Assembly (NCBI GenBank): GCA_963846475.1
Contig: CAWJVZ010000004.1
Location: 3,534,001 to 3,598,000, forward strand
Direction: 5' to 3'
Length of the DNA: 64,000 bases
Source: DASWJZ01 sp963846475
Lineage (GTDB): Bacteria > Pseudomonadota > Alphaproteobacteria > Rhizobiales > Afifellaceae
Shown here: positions 25,362 through 34,628 of the stretch, in pieces
How the letters are laid out: every line of letters starts with the position of its first letter
Numbering within the stretch: the stretch's first letter is position 1
Notes under the pieces: generated by a model
The model's input: only the letters and a program-made list of their open reading frames with translations
What the model was told of the DNA's origin: nothing
The model's database searches: none
Made by a program: the position numbers and the translations under genes

Positions 25362-26522
25362 TCAGGCCGACTTGAAGCGGGCCATGATCTCGGCGCGCAG
25401 AGGATCGGTCAGCGTCGCCGCCGCGCCGAATTCCAGGTTGGAGAGGAGCTCTGCTGCCGGGTAGAGGATCGGGTTGGAGAGCATCTCCTGCGGCACCAGC
25501 GCGTTGGTCCTGGAGTCCGTGCTGGGATAGCCGTGCGCCTGCACCTCGCGGGCGTTCACCGCCGGGTCGAGCATGTAGTTGACGAAGGCGTAGGCGGCGT
25601 CCTTGTGCGGCGCGTCCTTCGGGATGGCATAGAAATCCGTCCAGATCTCGCCACCCTCCTTGCCGAGCACGTAAACGATCTCCGGCATGTCGCGGCGAAG
25701 CTGCGTGGCGTCGCCCGTCCAGGCGACCGACGCCCAGGCGTCGCCGTTGCGGATCGACGGCTGGTAATCGCTGTTGATGCCGAAGAGGTGCGGCTTCACG
25801 TCGATCAGCAGTTTTTCGGCGTCGCCCAGCTCTTTCGGGTCGATCGAGTTGAACGAATAGCCGAAATATTTGAGCGCATTGCCGATCGTCGTCAGCTGGT
25901 AATCGTGCACCATGACGCGGCCGGTAAGGTCGTCGCGCGTGCGGTCCCAAAACTCCTTCCAGGTCGTCATGTCGCCTTGCACCTTGGCGGTGTTGACGAC
26001 GTAGCCGGTGGTTCCCCAGTCCTTCGGCACCGCCCAGATCTTTCCGTCGATCTTGGCCTCGCCGATGAAGCGGGCGTCGTGCGTGCTTTCGTCGAAGTTC
26101 GGCAGCCGCGACAAGTCGAGCGGCTCGATGATGCCGAGCCCCTGGTAGGTGGAGATCGTGTAGTTGGTCGGCACGAAGACGTCCCAGCCGGTGCCGCCGG
26201 CCTGCAGCTTGGCCAGCATCTCCTCGTTGGAGCCGAACACCGACACGTTGATGGCGACGCCGGTGTCGGCGGTGAACTTGTCGAGGTTCTCCTGAGCGAA
26301 ATAGTTCGGCCACGTCGTGAAGTTGAGCGTATCGCCGAGTTCCCCGGCGGCGAAGGCGCGCCCCGGCCTCAGCGCGGGGACGGTCCCGGCGAGCACCGCA
26401 CTGGCCAGGCCGAGGCCGGTGACGCCGAGGAAATGCCGGCGATCGACCGAGCCGCGGCGGTACCGCCAAAGCTCGTCCATGAATTCTTTCGCGGTGATCG
26501 GCTTGTCGTTTTTCCCTGACAT
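25362..26522 (-). CDS. Polyamine-type ABC transporter substrate-binding protein, Tat-exported
   Basis: 386 residues of the PotD/PotF family. The N terminus carries a twin-arginine signal (DRRHFLGVTGLGLASAVLAG) preceded by a 27-residue cytoplasmic extension, so export is likely folded through Tat. The mature start ELGDTLNFTTWPNYFAQENL and the line SVFGSNEEMLAKLQAGG are typical. Aromatic and acidic residues such as the SVAWTGDA segment suit amine binding. GGGAGGGG precedes the ATG. Lies 36 bp after the ATPase gene. The real substrate (putrescine, spermidine or another amine) is not decided. Confidence 0.88.
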   Translation of the reverse strand: MSGKNDKPITAKEFMDELWRYRRGSVDRRHFLGVTGLGLASAVLAGTVPALRPGRAFAAGELGDTLNFTTWPNYFAQENLDKFTADTGVAINVSVFGSNEEMLAKLQAGGTGWDVFVPTNYTISTYQGLGIIEPLDLSRLPNFDESTHDARFIGEAKIDGKIWAVPKDWGTTGYVVNTAKVQGDMTTWKEFWDRTRDDLTGRVMVHDYQLTTIGNALKYFGYSFNSIDPKELGDAEKLLIDVKPHLFGINSDYQPSIRNGDAWASVAWTGDATQLRRDMPEIVYVLGKEGGEIWTDFYAIPKDAPHKDAAYAFVNYMLDPAVNAREVQAHGYPSTDSRTNALVPQEMLSNPILYPAAELLSNLEFGAAATLTDPLRAEIMARFKSA

Positions 26523-26558
26523 CTTCCCCTCCCTTGAGCGGGCCTGCCCGCTTCGCGC

Positions 26559-27689
26559 TTAGCGGTCGACCGGCAGGGCGATGGCCGCCTGCTGCCGCCA
26601 ACCGACATGGATCAAGTCTCCCACTTCGAATGGCCTTTCGCCAAGCTCCGTCTGGCGGGGCGCATGCACGAGGAAGGCGCCGAGCCGGTGCTCCTCAATG
26701 AGATATTCCGTGTGCTCGCCGAGGAAGATGCGATTGAGGATCTCCGCCTCGGCCTGAAAAACGCTGTCGCCTGGGAGTTCTGGGGCGGTGCGCGCCAGGG
26801 CCATCTGCTCCGGGCGCACGCTCATGCTGATGCGCTCGCCGGGGCCGATCGGCGGGGCGGACCGAGACAGCCGCGCGCTCGTGGCGATACCCGCGTCAAG
26901 GGCGATCCGGGCAGTGCCGGTGCCGGCCTCGCGGACCACGCCGTCGAAGAAATTGGAGCGGCCGACGAAATCGGCGACATAGCGGTTCGCCGGCTCGTCG
27001 TAGAGCTCGCTCGGCGTGCCGGTCTGCACGATGCGGCCGTCGCGCATGATCGCCACCCGATCGCTCATCGACAGCGCCTCCTCCTGGTCGTGGGTGACGA
27101 GCACGAAGGTGATGCCGAGCGAGCGCTGCAGGTTCTGCAGCTCGATCTGCATCTCGCGGCGAAGCTTTTTGTCGAGCGCGGCGAGCGGCTCGTCGAGGAG
27201 CAGCACCTTCGGGCGGTTGACGAGCGCGCGCGCCAGCGCCACGCGCTGCTGCTGGCCGCCGGAAAGCTCGAAGCTGCGGCGCTTCTCGTAGCCGCCGAGG
27301 CGGACCATTTCGAGCGCCGCGGCGACCTGGCGGGCGATCTCGCCGCGCGAAGGGCGCGGCTTTTGCTGGCGCAACCCGTAGGAGACGTTGCCGGCGACGT
27401 CGAGATGCGGGAACAGCGCATAGTGCTGGAACACCATATTGACCGGCCGCCGGTAGGCCGGCACGCCGTTCATCGTCGCGCCGGCGATGCGCACCTCGCC
27501 TTCGCTTGGCTGCTCGAAGCCGGCGATCATGCGGAGCGACGTCGTCTTGCCGCAGCCGGAGGGGCCGAGAAAGGTCAAGAATTCGCCGGCGCGGACCTCC
27601 AGGTCGAGGTCTTCGGCCGCCACCACGTCGCCGAACCGCTTGCCGACGCCGCGAAACTCGATGAGCGAGGTCTCTTCGGATGCGACCAC
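26559..27689 (-). CDS. Polyamine-type ABC transporter ATP-binding protein (PotA/PotG)
   Basis: 376 residues from GTG 27689 (AGGGGGCAGCA before it); the frame is open up to 27830 but the extra part is unlike the family. Walker A GPSGCGKTT, Q-loop VFQHYALFPHL, signature LSGGQQQRVALARAL, Walker B VLLLDEPLAALD and the switch histidine VTHDQEEAL are intact. The C-terminal TOBE-type region (ERISMSVRPEQMAL, FLGEHTEYLIEE) is typical of PotA/UgpC-like ATPases. First gene of the four-gene transport unit. Confidence 0.92.
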   Translation of the reverse strand: MVASEETSLIEFRGVGKRFGDVVAAEDLDLEVRAGEFLTFLGPSGCGKTTSLRMIAGFEQPSEGEVRIAGATMNGVPAYRRPVNMVFQHYALFPHLDVAGNVSYGLRQQKPRPSRGEIARQVAAALEMVRLGGYEKRRSFELSGGQQQRVALARALVNRPKVLLLDEPLAALDKKLRREMQIELQNLQRSLGITFVLVTHDQEEALSMSDRVAIMRDGRIVQTGTPSELYDEPANRYVADFVGRSNFFDGVVREAGTGTARIALDAGIATSARLSRSAPPIGPGERISMSVRPEQMALARTAPELPGDSVFQAEAEILNRIFLGEHTEYLIEEHRLGAFLVHAPRQTELGERPFEVGDLIHVGWRQQAAIALPVDR

Positions 27690-27905
27690 TGCTGCCCCCT
27701 GCAAGCGGAAACAACGCGGCGCGAGCCGCGGGGTCAGCATTATTCCCCGACCGCGAAACGATTTGAATAGCCAATCGGGGACTGCGTAATTTGGCCCGGG
27801 CATGCTGGCCCGGCAGACCGCGCGATGCACGACTGCATCCGCCCACGCTGCTTGAAAAATTCCTCAGTGCGCCTACGCTCGGTTGCTGGATGGGGGAGGC
27901 ACACC

Positions 27906-28595
27906 ATGGAACCGGAACTTCTGAACGGAACGATCGAAAGCGTGGGTACAATTTTGGCCGCAACCGGGGCACTCGGCACCGCGTCTTTCGGGCTGGTCGA
28001 TGCGAGCAAAGCGTTCCGCGGCGGAATATCGAATATGGGCTACGGATTCATCGACGCCGCCCTGGTGCCGTTCGAGGCCGCCCTGACGGCGATCGACAAG
28101 GAGAACCCCTACGCGGCGCTCAAGGCCAATTGGCTGAACGGAATGGACAAGGCCGAACAGAAGTCGACGGCACGAAATCTGATCCGTCTCGGCCTGACCA
28201 GTGCAACCGCTCGGAGCTTGGCCGATCGGCTGCCGAGCGTCGACGGTGTTCGGCTCACCGAGGTTGCCCGCAAGATCGAGGCGGGAACGGCGCTCGCGGA
28301 AGAAGATGCCAACCTACTCGGCCGGTTCGACGCCATAGTTGATGCGCGACTGGACGCTGCCTTCGAACGCGCCGACCAGAAATACCGCAATACGGCGCGG
28401 GTCGTGGCAGCGGGAGTGGCGCTGATTCTTGCCCTGATCGGCGCCTTCCTCGTGACAGATGGCTCGCCTTCCGGCAGCGACATCGGCACGGCCGTCCTGA
28501 TCGGGATCGTGGCGACCCCAATGGCGCCGATCGCCAAGGACATCGCGTCGGCGATCTCGACCGCCGTCGCTGCATTCAAGTCCAGGAGGCGTTAG
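27906..28595 (+). CDS. Membrane protein of unknown function
   Basis: 229 residues from ATG 27906 with GGGGGAGG upstream. A glycine/alanine-rich hydrophobic segment near residues 10-28 (VGTILAATGALGTASFGLV) is followed by a mostly helical soluble part (30-175). Two more hydrophobic segments lie near the end (VVAAGVALILALIGAFLV and IGTAVLIGIVATPMAPIA). I recognise no family. The next gene, an alpha/beta hydrolase, starts five bases after its stop, so the two are surely expressed together and may form a functional pair. Confidence 0.75.
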   Translation: MEPELLNGTIESVGTILAATGALGTASFGLVDASKAFRGGISNMGYGFIDAALVPFEAALTAIDKENPYAALKANWLNGMDKAEQKSTARNLIRLGLTSATARSLADRLPSVDGVRLTEVARKIEAGTALAEEDANLLGRFDAIVDARLDAAFERADQKYRNTARVVAAGVALILALIGAFLVTDGSPSGSDIGTAVLIGIVATPMAPIAKDIASAISTAVAAFKSRRR

Positions 28596-28599
28596 GACC

Positions 28600-29439
28600 G
28601 TGGCCCTCTTCCTCAGCTTCAGGTACTCGACTGTCGGCGGGGCAACCCGCAAGGACCCGGTCGCCTGGATCAGCAACGCTGCGTTCGCACTGACCGAGAT
28701 CAAACCGGCGGATCTCGCAATGCTCACCGCGGGACGCGACATCCTGTTCGCCACGCACGGCTTCAACGTGCCTCAGGCCAACGGCGTTTGCGCTCTTTCG
28801 CGCCTCGAACAGCAGCTGAAGCTGCCGATGTCCGCCCAGATGATCGGTGTGCTGTGGCCAGGCGATTCGCATGCGGGAGGCGCCAGCTACCCGACGGAGA
28901 AAAAAACCGCTTCCGATTGCGGGCGCTATCTTGCCGCGTTCTGCAAGGCCAGGCTGGCGGGCGCAGCCAGCATCTCGTTCCTTAGCCACAGTCTCGGCGC
29001 ACGACTTGTCCTTGAGGCGGTTCGCCGCCTGGACCGGCGCGCCCGTTCGGTGTGCCTGACGGCCGGTGCGATCGAGCGCGATTGCCTCACGAAGGAATAT
29101 GCCGACGCATTTGCCAACGCCGATGTCGTCTCCATCCTCGCGTCGCGTGAAGACGAGGTCCTCCGTTTCCTGTTCCCACTGGGCAATCTGGTTGCGCACG
29201 TACTAAATCCAACAGTGAATCCGCTATCCAGCGCCCTCGGCTATGCCGGCCCGCCCGCGCCCGTCGGAAAAACTGTTCGTCCATGGGATATTCCCAAAAA
29301 CGAGGGGGTGGACCACACGGATTACTTGCCCCCGAGCGACCCGGCGGTCGAATTTCCCAACGACGAAGGGGTGTGGAACAAACCCGGCGGGTTCATGCAG
29401 CGGGCCTTTGCAGGCCAGTTGCAGACTTGGCCGCCCTGA
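28600..29439 (+). CDS. Alpha/beta hydrolase, DUF900-like
   Basis: 279 residues from GTG 28600, with CAGGAGG upstream inside the previous gene's end. The oxyanion-hole region DILFATHGFNVPQ and the nucleophile elbow SFLSHSLGARLVLEA (serine in SHSLG) are clear. A histidine for the triad could be in GVDHTDYLPP. The closest family I can recall is DUF900, lipase-like hydrolases of unknown substrate. No signal peptide. Co-transcribed with the membrane protein just upstream; a membrane-associated lipid or peptide ester could be the substrate, but this is inference. Confidence 0.75.
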   Translation: MALFLSFRYSTVGGATRKDPVAWISNAAFALTEIKPADLAMLTAGRDILFATHGFNVPQANGVCALSRLEQQLKLPMSAQMIGVLWPGDSHAGGASYPTEKKTASDCGRYLAAFCKARLAGAASISFLSHSLGARLVLEAVRRLDRRARSVCLTAGAIERDCLTKEYADAFANADVVSILASREDEVLRFLFPLGNLVAHVLNPTVNPLSSALGYAGPPAPVGKTVRPWDIPKNEGVDHTDYLPPSDPAVEFPNDEGVWNKPGGFMQRAFAGQLQTWPP

Positions 29440-29445
29440 GAACTC

Positions 29446-29467
29446 GCCGCCGTCGTTAATCGGCGGC
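29446..29467 (+). terminator. Possible hairpin after the hydrolase gene
   Basis: GCCGCCG (29446-29452) pairs with CGGCGGC (29461-29467) around an eight-base loop just after the stop codon. There is no T run, so it may be a Rho-dependent or weak terminator. Confidence 0.3.
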
Positions 29468-29566
29468 GGCTCCCCTACACGGCTCTTGGCAAAGCCTTCC
29501 GCACGGCTAGAAGAGCTCGGCCGGGGCAGGTGCTCGAGAGCGCGTTGCAGTGTCGGGGGGCATAAG

Positions 29567-30868
29567 GTGGCGTCAGGGGAGGGGTTGTTCGCGCCGGGCT
29601 TCAAGCCGCTGCCCTATTGGTGGGAGAAGACGCCGCCGCCGGAAATGGTCGACGCCGCGCTGCCGAAGCGAGTCGACGCGCTCGTCGTCGGCGCCGGCTA
29701 TACCGGGTTGCATGCGGCGCTGCAGCTTGCCCGCGGCGGGCGGTCGACGCTCGTCGTCGACGCGGAGGCGGCGGGATGGGGCTGCAGCACGCGGAACGGC
29801 GGCCAGGTCAGCCCCAGCATCAAGCCGGGTTACGCCGCGCTGGCAAAAGCTTATGGCGCGGACCGCGCCCGGCGTATTCTGGAGGAGGGGCACCGCTCGC
29901 TCGCCTGGCTCGGCGAATTCGGGCGCGACGAGGCGATCGACTGCGATTTCCGCGTCAGCGGCCGCTTCCATGCGGCGCACAGCGCCCGCCAATTCGAGAA
30001 ACTGGCAAGGCAGGCCAAAAACCCGCCGCCGGAGATCGACATCGGTGCGGAAATCGTGCCCCGGCGCGAGCAGGCCCGCGAGATCGGCAGCGATGCCTAT
30101 CACGGCGGCGTGGTTTTCACCCGCCACGCGGCGCTCGATCCGGCGCGCTACCATCGCGGCCTGATGGAGCGGGTTGTGGCGGCCGGCGCGGAGATCGCGC
30201 CGCACGCAGCCGTCACGGAAATCCAGCGCCAGGGCGGTGGCTTCTCGGTCAAGACTTCGCGTGGGAATGTCGAGGCGCGGAACGTCGTAGTCGCCACGAA
30301 CGGCTATACGGGCCGGGCGACGCCATGGCTCAGGCGGCGGCTCATCCCGATCGGCAGCTACATCATCGCCACCGAGCCGATCGCATCGGAGGCGATGGCG
30401 CGCATCCTGCCGAGCGACCGCATGGTCACCGACACGCGGAAGGTGGTCTACTATTACCGGGCCTCGCCGGACCGCCGCAGAATCCTGTTCGGCGGGCGCG
30501 TGTCGTGGAACGAGACCGATCCGCGGATGAGCGCCCCGCGCCTTAAGGCGGAGCTGGCGCGGCTCTTTCCGGAGCTCGCCGGCATCCGCGTCAGCCATTC
30601 CTGGATGGGCTTCGTGGCCTACACCTTCGATACGCTGATGCATGCCGGCTGCCATGACGGCGTGCACTACGCCGCCGGCTATTGCGGCTCGGGGATCGGC
30701 ATGGCGAGCTGGCTCGGCATGAAAATCGGGCTGCAGGTGCTGGGCCGGGAGGAGGGGGAAACGGCCTTCGACGGGCTCGGCTTCCCCGGCCGGCCCTATT
30801 ACTGGGGCAATCCGTGGTTCCTCGGCGCGGCGATCAGCTACTACCGCCTGCACGACCGGTTGAGCTGA
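29567..30868 (+). CDS. FAD-dependent amine/amino acid oxidoreductase (PuuB/DadA type)
   Basis: 433 residues from GTG 29567 with GGGGG six bases upstream. The FAD motif ALVVGAGYTGLHAALQLA (near 40-57) and the following STLVVDAE are clear. The block GWGCSTRNGGQVSPSIKPGY is typical of gamma-glutamylputrescine oxidoreductase-like proteins, as is GYCGSGIGMASWLGMKIG at the C terminus. The family oxidises secondary or primary amines with release of peroxide. It lies 1.9 kb from the polyamine-type transporter, which fits polyamine use, although a separate two-gene unit is between them. Confidence 0.85.
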   Translation: MASGEGLFAPGFKPLPYWWEKTPPPEMVDAALPKRVDALVVGAGYTGLHAALQLARGGRSTLVVDAEAAGWGCSTRNGGQVSPSIKPGYAALAKAYGADRARRILEEGHRSLAWLGEFGRDEAIDCDFRVSGRFHAAHSARQFEKLARQAKNPPPEIDIGAEIVPRREQAREIGSDAYHGGVVFTRHAALDPARYHRGLMERVVAAGAEIAPHAAVTEIQRQGGGFSVKTSRGNVEARNVVVATNGYTGRATPWLRRRLIPIGSYIIATEPIASEAMARILPSDRMVTDTRKVVYYYRASPDRRRILFGGRVSWNETDPRMSAPRLKAELARLFPELAGIRVSHSWMGFVAYTFDTLMHAGCHDGVHYAAGYCGSGIGMASWLGMKIGLQVLGREEGETAFDGLGFPGRPYYWGNPWFLGAAISYYRLHDRLS

Positions 30869-30883
30869 ACCGCTCCCCCGCGC

Positions 30884-31035
30884 CGCGATGTTCAGGATCA
30901 AAGAATTCCTATAGCCTCCGGTTGCCGTTCAGCTTTCCGGAAAAATCCTCGATGCCGAACACGGCCCGAACACGCGATCCTCTAGAACGAGGAAGCGCCG
31001 AACCGATCAGAACAGGCCATCCTCGCGCGGCTTGC
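30884..31035. repeat. Dispersed intergenic repeat R2, copy B (inverted)
   Basis: 152 bp in opposite orientation to 8741-8892, without gaps and with 129 of 152 bases identical by eye. It fills the space between the oxidoreductase and the M48 protease gene, which end convergently. Both copies thus lie between convergent genes. Confidence 0.85.
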
Positions 31036-31051
31036 TCCAGGTCCTCCGCCT

Positions 31052-32872
31052 CTATCTGCGGAGATAGATCCGGGCGCCCGGCAGGGCTTCGAGCGCGCAT
31101 CTGAGCGGCTGCTGATCTCTGTCGAGCAGAAAAATCTGCGCGTCGGCCGGAAGGCGGCCGGTCGAGCGGAGGCGGGCTTGGAGATCGGCAGCATTCGTGC
31201 CGGGGGCGACCAGGCAGAGCGCCAGGGGCTCTCCCTCGGAATGGCGCAGCTTACGGGTAGCCAGGAACGCCGCGCGGACACTTGCCTCGCGCTCGAGCGC
31301 GGAGACGAGCGGCCGGAGCTCCTCGGCCGTCATCGCGTGCGCGCCGAATCGGTCGAGGGCGCTCAAGCCGCTTCGCTCGGCATCGGCGATCGCGGCTCTC
31401 GTCCGGTGCCGGGTGGCGCGCGCCCGGCATCGTTGCGCCTCGATCCAAAGCCCGCGATGCTCGTAATGCTCCAGGAGCCGCTCGCAGGCCGCAGGCACCA
31501 GGCTCGCATCGACCTCCATCGCATGCTCGAGAAGAGCGATGCCTTCCTCCTCGCCGCGCTCCAGGCATATGCGTCCCGCCGCAAGCGACGCGCCGGCATG
31601 CCTGGCGTCCGCCGCGAGGGCGCGCCTGTAGAAGCCGAGCGCGCCGCTGACGTCGCCCAGCTCCTCCAAAAACTCTCCGCGCCCGAACAAGCCTTGCGGG
31701 GAAGCGTCCCCCAGCGCTTCAAGCTCGGCGAGGCGCGTCCGCACCGTGCGGATGCGCGCCTGGCGCTCCCACCAACCCGCGCCATGTTCGTCCTCCCATT
31801 CCCGATCCAGCCTGCCGGCGATCACCTGAAGGAACGCGCCGAGATAGGCCTCGCCGGCAGATTTCTCAGGACGCGCCGGCACGACCGCCCGCTCCCCGAG
31901 CGACTGGAGGCGGTCGCGGAGCGAAGGGTGCGTGTCGCCAGGGCTGGTGGCGGCCTCCAGGAGGTTCTTGAGGATCGCCGGCGCATCCCGATCGTCGATG
32001 AGCTGCGTCTGCGGCGAGGCCATCCGGGCATAGGGGCGCGGCGTGTCGCCCGAGCCGTCCACCTCCGCAAAGATGGCGGGCCAGAATTTTTCCCTGAGAA
32101 GCTGCGAGCCGACTTCGCTCGCCACCAGGGCATCGGCCGCGTTTCGCGGGTCCGCCACCAGGGCGGAATACCAATCCGCCAAAAACTCCTGGTCGCGCGA
32201 TATCGCCGCGGAATGGGCCTCGAGCCGCGGCAGGTAAGCGCCGAACAGCCAGCGCACAAATACCGGGATCGTCTGCCGTTCTGCCAGTGCTTTGCCCAGG
32301 CGGAACCAGGAAAGGCGCGTGCGATGTATCCACCCCGCGACCATGCCGTGGGAGTGGAACAAATGCGCCAGCTCATGGGCCACTACCGCGCGGAATTGCT
32401 CCGGCGAGAGGGCGGCGAGCAGAGGATAGCCGATCCTCAGAATGTTTACCGGCCAGAAGATTGCGATCCGCGGCACCTGGATGGCGCTGGCGTTAGGCTC
32501 GGAATCCAGCACCAGGCGATCGATACGCGGGCAGCCGATCGCCCGGCTGATCTCCCACGTAACGGCGAAGAGCTCCGGCGCCTCGGCGGGCGTCAGCTCG
32601 ATTCCGGTGACCTCCCCGCGGCGGAACGCCAGGGCCCGGATTGCGCTGCCGGTGAGAAGGGTCGCGGGCAACCCGACGAATAGCGCGATGATCGCGACAA
32701 GCGGCTGCCAGGCGAGAATGCCCCAGGCAAGCAGGGCAATGACGGCTCCAAACGTCGCGACGATGAGGAACAGATATGCGTAGCCCTCCAGGAGGAGGAG
32801 GGCGAGACCGAGATTGCTCCGGCCCTCCCTCGCCGGCAATGGAGCCCTGAAGGCGAGCGCCGGTGCGCTCAA
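31052..32872 (-). CDS. M48 family membrane metallopeptidase with TPR-like C terminus
   Basis: 606 residues. Two to three membrane helices lie at about 22-80. The zinc motif HELAH is at 166-170 (VVAHELAHLFHSH), and E229 in SRDQEFLAD is the expected third ligand, as in HtpX/Ste24. After residue about 340 come helical repeats (FGRGEFLEELGDVSGALGFY, then ALAADARHAGASLAAGRI) of TPR type. Such enzymes degrade misfolded membrane or envelope proteins. It overlaps the upstream TPR membrane gene by four bases, so the pair is translationally coupled. Confidence 0.85.
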   Translation of the reverse strand: MSAPALAFRAPLPAREGRSNLGLALLLLEGYAYLFLIVATFGAVIALLAWGILAWQPLVAIIALFVGLPATLLTGSAIRALAFRRGEVTGIELTPAEAPELFAVTWEISRAIGCPRIDRLVLDSEPNASAIQVPRIAIFWPVNILRIGYPLLAALSPEQFRAVVAHELAHLFHSHGMVAGWIHRTRLSWFRLGKALAERQTIPVFVRWLFGAYLPRLEAHSAAISRDQEFLADWYSALVADPRNAADALVASEVGSQLLREKFWPAIFAEVDGSGDTPRPYARMASPQTQLIDDRDAPAILKNLLEAATSPGDTHPSLRDRLQSLGERAVVPARPEKSAGEAYLGAFLQVIAGRLDREWEDEHGAGWWERQARIRTVRTRLAELEALGDASPQGLFGRGEFLEELGDVSGALGFYRRALAADARHAGASLAAGRICLERGEEEGIALLEHAMEVDASLVPAACERLLEHYEHRGLWIEAQRCRARATRHRTRAAIADAERSGLSALDRFGAHAMTAEELRPLVSALEREASVRAAFLATRKLRHSEGEPLALCLVAPGTNAADLQARLRSTGRLPADAQIFLLDRDQQPLRCALEALPGARIYLRR

Positions 32873-34185
32873 GCGACCGCCCGCGGCCTGAGCAATTCCA
32901 GTCCTGCGATCGCCTCCTCGTGGACCTCCGGGCTCGCCTGGAACTCCAGTGCGGCCCGGTAGGTTTCGGCCGCGCGCTCAACGGCGCCGAGGCCCTTGAG
33001 CGCATGGCCGCGGTTGACCAGGGCCATGGCGAGACCCGGGTCGATTTCGAATGCCCGCTCGCAATCGGCTATCGCCTTGTCGTGATCCCCCCGCCGAAGA
33101 TGCGCGTAGCCGCGGTTGCTGAAGGCGATGGCGTAATCGGGGCGGAGCGCGATCGCCCGGCTGTAATGGTCGATGGCGCGGTCCAGCTCCCCGGCCTTTT
33201 CCAGCGCCGAGCCGAGATTGCTGTGGATGGTGGCATTCTCGGCATCCAAAGCGAGCCCGGCCTCGAACGCCTCGACGGCTTGCGCGGTCTCATTCCTGCG
33301 CAGGTGATCGACGCCGCGATTCATGTGCGGATCCGCATCCCGCGGCCGCAGCTCGGAGGCGCGTTGCCAATCTTCTCTCGCTTTCTCCGGCTCGTCCAGC
33401 TTGGACCAGGCGACGCCGCGGAGATTGTAGAATTCCGCGTCGTCGGGCTTCATGGCGATGGCGCTGTCGAGATAAGCCACCGCCTTCAGGCCAAAATTGT
33501 CGTTGTGCAGGAACAGCTTGGCTATGCTGGCCAGGCCTTGCGCCTCGTTCCACAGCCGCATCATCAGCACCGACATCGGCGCCAGGAAGACGCCGCCCGC
33601 GACCGCGCCGACCAATGCCGCTTCGCCGATGGAGTTCGGACCGGCGAACAGGTGCCGGTCGACCAGGGTCGCCGCTACCGTGCCGGCGACCCCGACCAGG
33701 AGGGCCGTCATCATCCATTCGTCCTCCTGTTTGATGTAGCTCGGATTGAGCGAGCCCTGCATCATGCCGAGGAAAAACCCGCCGAACGCGCTGACACCAT
33801 AGGCGAACCATGGATGGCCGATTCCGGCGCTCAGGACGGCCGCTCCGCCGGCCAGGGCAGCCCAGAAAAACGTCAGGCTCGCCGGCCAGACGATCGCACG
33901 GCCGAGCAGCCGTCGGGTCAGCGGCCGCAATCCCTTCAGGAGCAGCGCGGCCAAGACGACATAAGCGGCAAAGGCGATGCCGGATTCCCGTATGCCGGGA
34001 CTGAGCGTCACGGCGGCGAAGGACCCCCCAAGAATCCCGACCAGCGAGAGCCAGGCCGCGGCGGCCGGCTTGGAGCCGCGATAGAGGACATCCGGCTCAA
34101 GCAGCGCCGCGGTCTCGATGATCTCCTGGTCGTCGACGTAGACGGTAAGGTCGTCCATCCACGCGGTCGGATCCTTCAGTCGCAT
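32869..34185 (-). CDS. TPR-repeat membrane protein
   Basis: 438 residues from ATG 34185 (GGGG five bases upstream). Residues about 45-200 have several hydrophobic segments (AAAWLSLVGILGGSFAAVTL, then YVVLAALLLKGL and others). The C-terminal half has at least five TPR units, for example AEFYNLRGVAWSKLDEPEKA, ATIHSNLGSALEKAGELDRA and YAIAFSNRGYAHLRRGDHDK. Its stop overlaps the start of the M48 peptidase (ATGA). The TPR part may bind clients for the protease. Function unknown. Confidence 0.8.
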   Translation of the reverse strand: MRLKDPTAWMDDLTVYVDDQEIIETAALLEPDVLYRGSKPAAAAWLSLVGILGGSFAAVTLSPGIRESGIAFAAYVVLAALLLKGLRPLTRRLLGRAIVWPASLTFFWAALAGGAAVLSAGIGHPWFAYGVSAFGGFFLGMMQGSLNPSYIKQEDEWMMTALLVGVAGTVAATLVDRHLFAGPNSIGEAALVGAVAGGVFLAPMSVLMMRLWNEAQGLASIAKLFLHNDNFGLKAVAYLDSAIAMKPDDAEFYNLRGVAWSKLDEPEKAREDWQRASELRPRDADPHMNRGVDHLRRNETAQAVEAFEAGLALDAENATIHSNLGSALEKAGELDRAIDHYSRAIALRPDYAIAFSNRGYAHLRRGDHDKAIADCERAFEIDPGLAMALVNRGHALKGLGAVERAAETYRAALEFQASPEVHEEAIAGLELLRPRAVA

Positions 34186-34628
34186 TCTGTCCCCCATCCT
34201 TCGCGGAACCAACTCGTTGCAACCAGATGAAAGTCGCGGCCGGGCGGAGGACGATATGCGGCAGGCGATAAGCAACTTTTACTTCGACGTTGCTGCGCGG
34301 GAATCCGTTGTGCATGGTTAGCAGAATCCGACCGCGGGGTGAGCCATGGGTTCAGCGAGCGGCCGGCTCTGCGATCGTATGCGGTTAGCTGCGACTGACA
34401 CCCGGGAGGCTCAGCCTCAGGTGGCCCCGAGAAGACCATGCGATGCTCGTCGCCGGAACTACGTTCCGGCCGCCCCTGCCGCAGCAAACAGCTGGGATCA
34501 GCACGGGAAATCGACCGGAGCGATCCGCCCAGCAAGAGCGCAATGCCGCTTCCGTTGCTGCTGCTCGCCTCGAGGGCTCGTGTCGAGAGCCTTTGTGTAC
34601 GCGCAGAAGTTTCGAAAAAGCGCGACGA
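34186..34628. other. Intergenic region between TPR and TIR genes
   Basis: 443 bp. It should hold the promoter of the TPR-M48 operon and the 3' flank of the TIR gene. I see short open frames but none with a ribosome site and protein-like composition, and no repeat shared with the rest of the window. Confidence 0.4.
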
